Shown one piece after another: positions 61,938-64,000 of a stretch of 64,000 nt of DNA. The position numbers and the translations under genes are program-made. The notes below the pieces were generated by a model. That model was not told where the DNA came from. It saw only the letters and a program-made list of their open reading frames with translations, and ran no database searches. The stretch is taken from NCBI RefSeq assembly GCF_014873755.1, contig NZ_JADBEG010000001.1, forward strand, positions 10,113,001 through 10,177,000, given 5' to 3'. Numbering within the stretch: position 1 is the stretch's first letter; each line of letters starts with the position of its first letter. This DNA comes from Amycolatopsis lexingtonensis. Its GTDB lineage: Bacteria; Actinomycetota; Actinomycetes; Mycobacteriales; Pseudonocardiaceae.

Positions 61938-63061
61938 GGTTCCGGCATCGCGACGGCACGCTCGTCCACCTCGCCTACTGCACCAACGTGCACCAGGCCG
62001 AGGACCTCGACGGCGTGCTCACCCAGCTGGCCCGCTTCGGCGAGCCGGTCCGCGAACGCCTCGGCGTCCCCCGGCTCGGCCTCGGCCTGTGGCTGGCCCG
62101 GCCGGTGGCTTCGGAGCTGGTCGCGAACCCCGCGGCGGTGGCCCGGCTGCGCAGCGAACTGGTCACGCGCGGCCTGGAGGTCGTCACCTTCAACGGGTTC
62201 CCGTACCAGGGTTTCCACGACCCGGTCGTCAAGCACAAGGTGTACCGGCCGGACTGGGCGACGCCGGAGCGCACGCAATACACCCTGGACCTGGCCCGGC
62301 TGCTGACCGAGCTGATGCCGGAGGATGCCGTGCGTGGCAGCGTCTCGACGTTGCCGCTCGGCTGGCGCACCGAATGGCAGGACGATCGCGGTCAGCTCGA
62401 ACTGCTCGCCAAGGGGCTGGCGGAGCTGGAGCGTCCGGTGCGGGTGGCCTTCGAGCCCGAACCCGGGTGCGTCATCGAGACGACCGCGCAGGCCGCGGCC
62501 CTGCTGTCCGATGTGGACACCGAGCGGCTCGGCGTCTGCCTCGACACGTGCCACCTCGCCGTGGGCTTCGAGGACCCGGCGGCCGCGCTCGGCCGGCTCG
62601 AAGCGGCCGGGCTGGACGTCGTCAAGCTGCAGGCGTCGGCGGCGCTGGAGGCCGCTTCGCCGAAGGATCCCGCGACTCGCCGCGCGCTGGAGTCCTTTGT
62701 GGAACCCCGGTTCCTGCACCAGAGCAACGAAGGCGCCCCGCCGGGCGCCGACGACCTCGATCTCGCCCTGGCGGGCGGGCTCCCGGGCGAGGCGCCGTGG
62801 CGGGTGCACTTCCACGTGCCGCTGCACGCCGACCCGGCGCCGCCGCTGACGTCGACCCGGCCGGTGCTGGCCGCGACGCTGGCCGAGCTGTTCGGCGGCG
62901 CCACCGCGCGCACCGACCACGTCGAGGTCGAGACCTACACCTGGCAGGTGCTCCCGGACGCACCCGCCGACGACGCCGGGCTGGTCGCGGGCATCGCGGC
63001 CGAGCTGGACTGGACCCGGCGTTCCTTGATCGAACTAGGCTTGGAAGAGGATTCCGAATGA
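61934..63061 (+). CDS. eboE: Metabolite traffic protein EboE
   Basis: 375 residues, GTG in a GTGA overlap. It is a TIM-barrel-like protein: LAYCTNVHQAEDLDGV at the N-terminus, VVTFNGFPYQGFH, YTLDLARLLTELMPED, VAFEPEPGCVIE, LGVCLDTCHLAVGFE and VHFHVPLHADP. The length and the C-N-V-H / G-F-P-Y / H-x-P-L-H landmarks match EboE proteins. It is proposed in other organisms to help move a metabolite; the reaction is not known. Confidence 0.87.
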   Translation: MRFRHRDGTLVHLAYCTNVHQAEDLDGVLTQLARFGEPVRERLGVPRLGLGLWLARPVASELVANPAAVARLRSELVTRGLEVVTFNGFPYQGFHDPVVKHKVYRPDWATPERTQYTLDLARLLTELMPEDAVRGSVSTLPLGWRTEWQDDRGQLELLAKGLAELERPVRVAFEPEPGCVIETTAQAAALLSDVDTERLGVCLDTCHLAVGFEDPAAALGRLEAAGLDVVKLQASAALEAASPKDPATRRALESFVEPRFLHQSNEGAPPGADDLDLALAGGLPGEAPWRVHFHVPLHADPAPPLTSTRPVLAATLAELFGGATARTDHVEVETYTWQVLPDAPADDAGLVAGIAAELDWTRRSLIELGLEEDSE

Positions 63062-64000
63062 GTTTGCTCGTGCTCGACGTCGTCGGGCTGACCCCGCGGC
63101 TGCTGCCGCACATGCCCAACCTGCGCAAGATGGCCGAGCCCGGCTTCACCGCGCAGCTGGACACCGTCTTCCCGGCGGTGACGTGCTCGGTGCAGTCGAC
63201 GTTCCTCACCGGCCTACAGCCGGCCGAGCACGGCATCGTCGGCAACGGCTGGTACTTCCGCGACCTCGGCGAGATCTTCCTCTGGCGCCAGCACAACAAG
63301 CTCGTGCAGGGCGACAAGTTCTGGGACGCCGCCCGCCGCGCGCAGGCCGGGCACCGCGTCGCGAACGTCTGCTGGTGGTACGCGATGGGCATGGACGTCG
63401 ACCTGACCGTGACCCCGCGGCCGATCTACCACGCCGACGGCAAGAAGTCCCCGGACGCCTACACCTACCCGCCGCAGCTGCACGACCGCCTGGTCGGCGA
63501 CCTCGGCGAGTTCCCGCTGTTCACCTACTGGGGCCCGACGGCCGCGATCACGTCGTCGAAGTGGATCATCGCCGCGGCGCAGAAGATCATGGCGGAGGAC
63601 AAGCCGGACACGACGCTCGTCTACATCCCGCACCTCGACTACGACCTGCAGCGCTTCGGCCCGGACGCACCGCAGGCCACGGCGGCCGCCCGCGAGATCG
63701 ACACGGCGTTGAAGCCGCTGCTGGACTTCGCGGCCGCGGGCGGGCACACCGTCGTCGCGCTTTCGGAGTACGGCATCACGAACGCGAGCCGGCCGGTCGA
63801 CATCAACCGGGCGCTGCGCCGTGAAGGCCTGCTCAACGTGTACGTCCAGGCCGGCATGGAGTACCTCGACCCGTGGACGTCGCGGGCGTTCGCGGTGGCC
63901 GACCACCAGGTCGCGCACGTCTACGTCGCCGACTCCGCCGACATCCCGCGCGTGCGGGACATCGTCGCCGGACTGTCCGGAGTGGACGTCGTGCTGGATC
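63058..64000 (+). CDS. eboF: EboF-type phosphodiesterase/nucleotide pyrophosphatase (partial, 3' end beyond window)
   Basis: The first 314 residues are visible; the frame is open at base 64000. It belongs to the type I phosphodiesterase/alkaline phosphatase-like superfamily: LLVLDVVGLTPRLL with the first metal Asp, PAVTCSVQSTFLTGLQPAEHG with the nucleophile Thr, YIPHLDYDLQRFGPD and VALSEYGITN, the later metal-ligand regions. ATGA overlap with eboE. It would remove a phosphate or nucleotide group from the pathway intermediate. Confidence 0.88.
   Translation, partial: MSLLVLDVVGLTPRLLPHMPNLRKMAEPGFTAQLDTVFPAVTCSVQSTFLTGLQPAEHGIVGNGWYFRDLGEIFLWRQHNKLVQGDKFWDAARRAQAGHRVANVCWWYAMGMDVDLTVTPRPIYHADGKKSPDAYTYPPQLHDRLVGDLGEFPLFTYWGPTAAITSSKWIIAAAQKIMAEDKPDTTLVYIPHLDYDLQRFGPDAPQATAAAREIDTALKPLLDFAAAGGHTVVALSEYGITNASRPVDINRALRREGLLNVYVQAGMEYLDPWTSRAFAVADHQVAHVYVADSADIPRVRDIVAGLSGVDVVLD

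Overview
The window is high-GC chromosomal DNA from an actinomycete, most probably a member of the Pseudonocardiaceae such as Amycolatopsis. That placement is inferred from overall GC, GTG/TTG starts, ATGA/GTGA gene overlaps, PKS protein style and a recurrent TCC-ACT-GTG-GA codon run; no 16S or marker gene is present to prove it.

Region 1 (1-33304) is the 3' part of a modular type I polyketide synthase cluster, all on the + strand. It holds the ACP and docking tail of one protein, then proteins of two, three and two modules. Reading the domains gives: methylmalonyl/KR (A2-type fingerprint), methylmalonyl/KR (A1), malonyl/DH-ER-KR, malonyl/KR (B), malonyl/KR (B), methylmalonyl/DH-KR (B), and malonyl with no reductive domain. 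The last protein ends in a thioesterase-like domain that is short and lacks the usual nucleophile serine and histidine motifs, so release of the chain is an open question. Malonyl-AT segments are near-identical between modules, including at synonymous positions, which points to gene conversion. Two long palindromes sit in frame inside linker regions of the PKS genes.

Region 2 (33405-36983) is ordinary accessory metabolism: a secreted GH27 alpha-galactosidase with a carbohydrate-binding tail, then an HxlR regulator divergent from an NmrA-type NAD(P)-binding protein translationally coupled to a haloalkane dehalogenase.

Region 3 (37054-42742) is the least explained part. Five tightly coupled minus-strand genes encode an acidic low-complexity protein with a cationic helical middle and an Arg/His-rich tail, a protein with a zinc-peptidase HEVSH motif, and three proteins I cannot assign. 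A small LuxR-type HTH regulator is divergent from them. This is the best candidate for an undescribed system. Two tRNA genes (Pro-TGG, Gly-TCC) follow.

Region 4 (42960-50719) is a stress-signalling locus that resembles the Streptomyces osa region. It has a 1561-residue cytoplasmic hybrid histidine kinase with an array of about nine HAMP units, whose 3' end runs antisense into the tRNA-Gly gene. Divergent from it is a PAS-GAF-SpoIIE phosphatase. A PfpI/DJ-1 protein behind a possible sigma-B-type promoter, a 54-residue protein and a small membrane protein complete the region.

Region 5 (50872-56149) has an excisionase/MerR-like HTH protein, a secreted Asp-box protein, a DUF574-type SAM methyltransferase, an aldo/keto reductase with an MFS exporter, and a divergent MarR regulator.

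Region 6 (56395-64000) is a ROK-family repressor followed by a seven-gene translationally coupled operon: a myo-inositol-phosphate-synthase-like protein, a UbiA prenyltransferase (EboC), a sugar-phosphate isomerase-like TIM barrel, EboA, a TatD-family hydrolase (EboB), EboE and the start of EboF. This is an ebo-type cluster of the kind linked to export of metabolite precursors in other bacteria; its product here is unknown. No intergenic stretch exceeds 300 bases.
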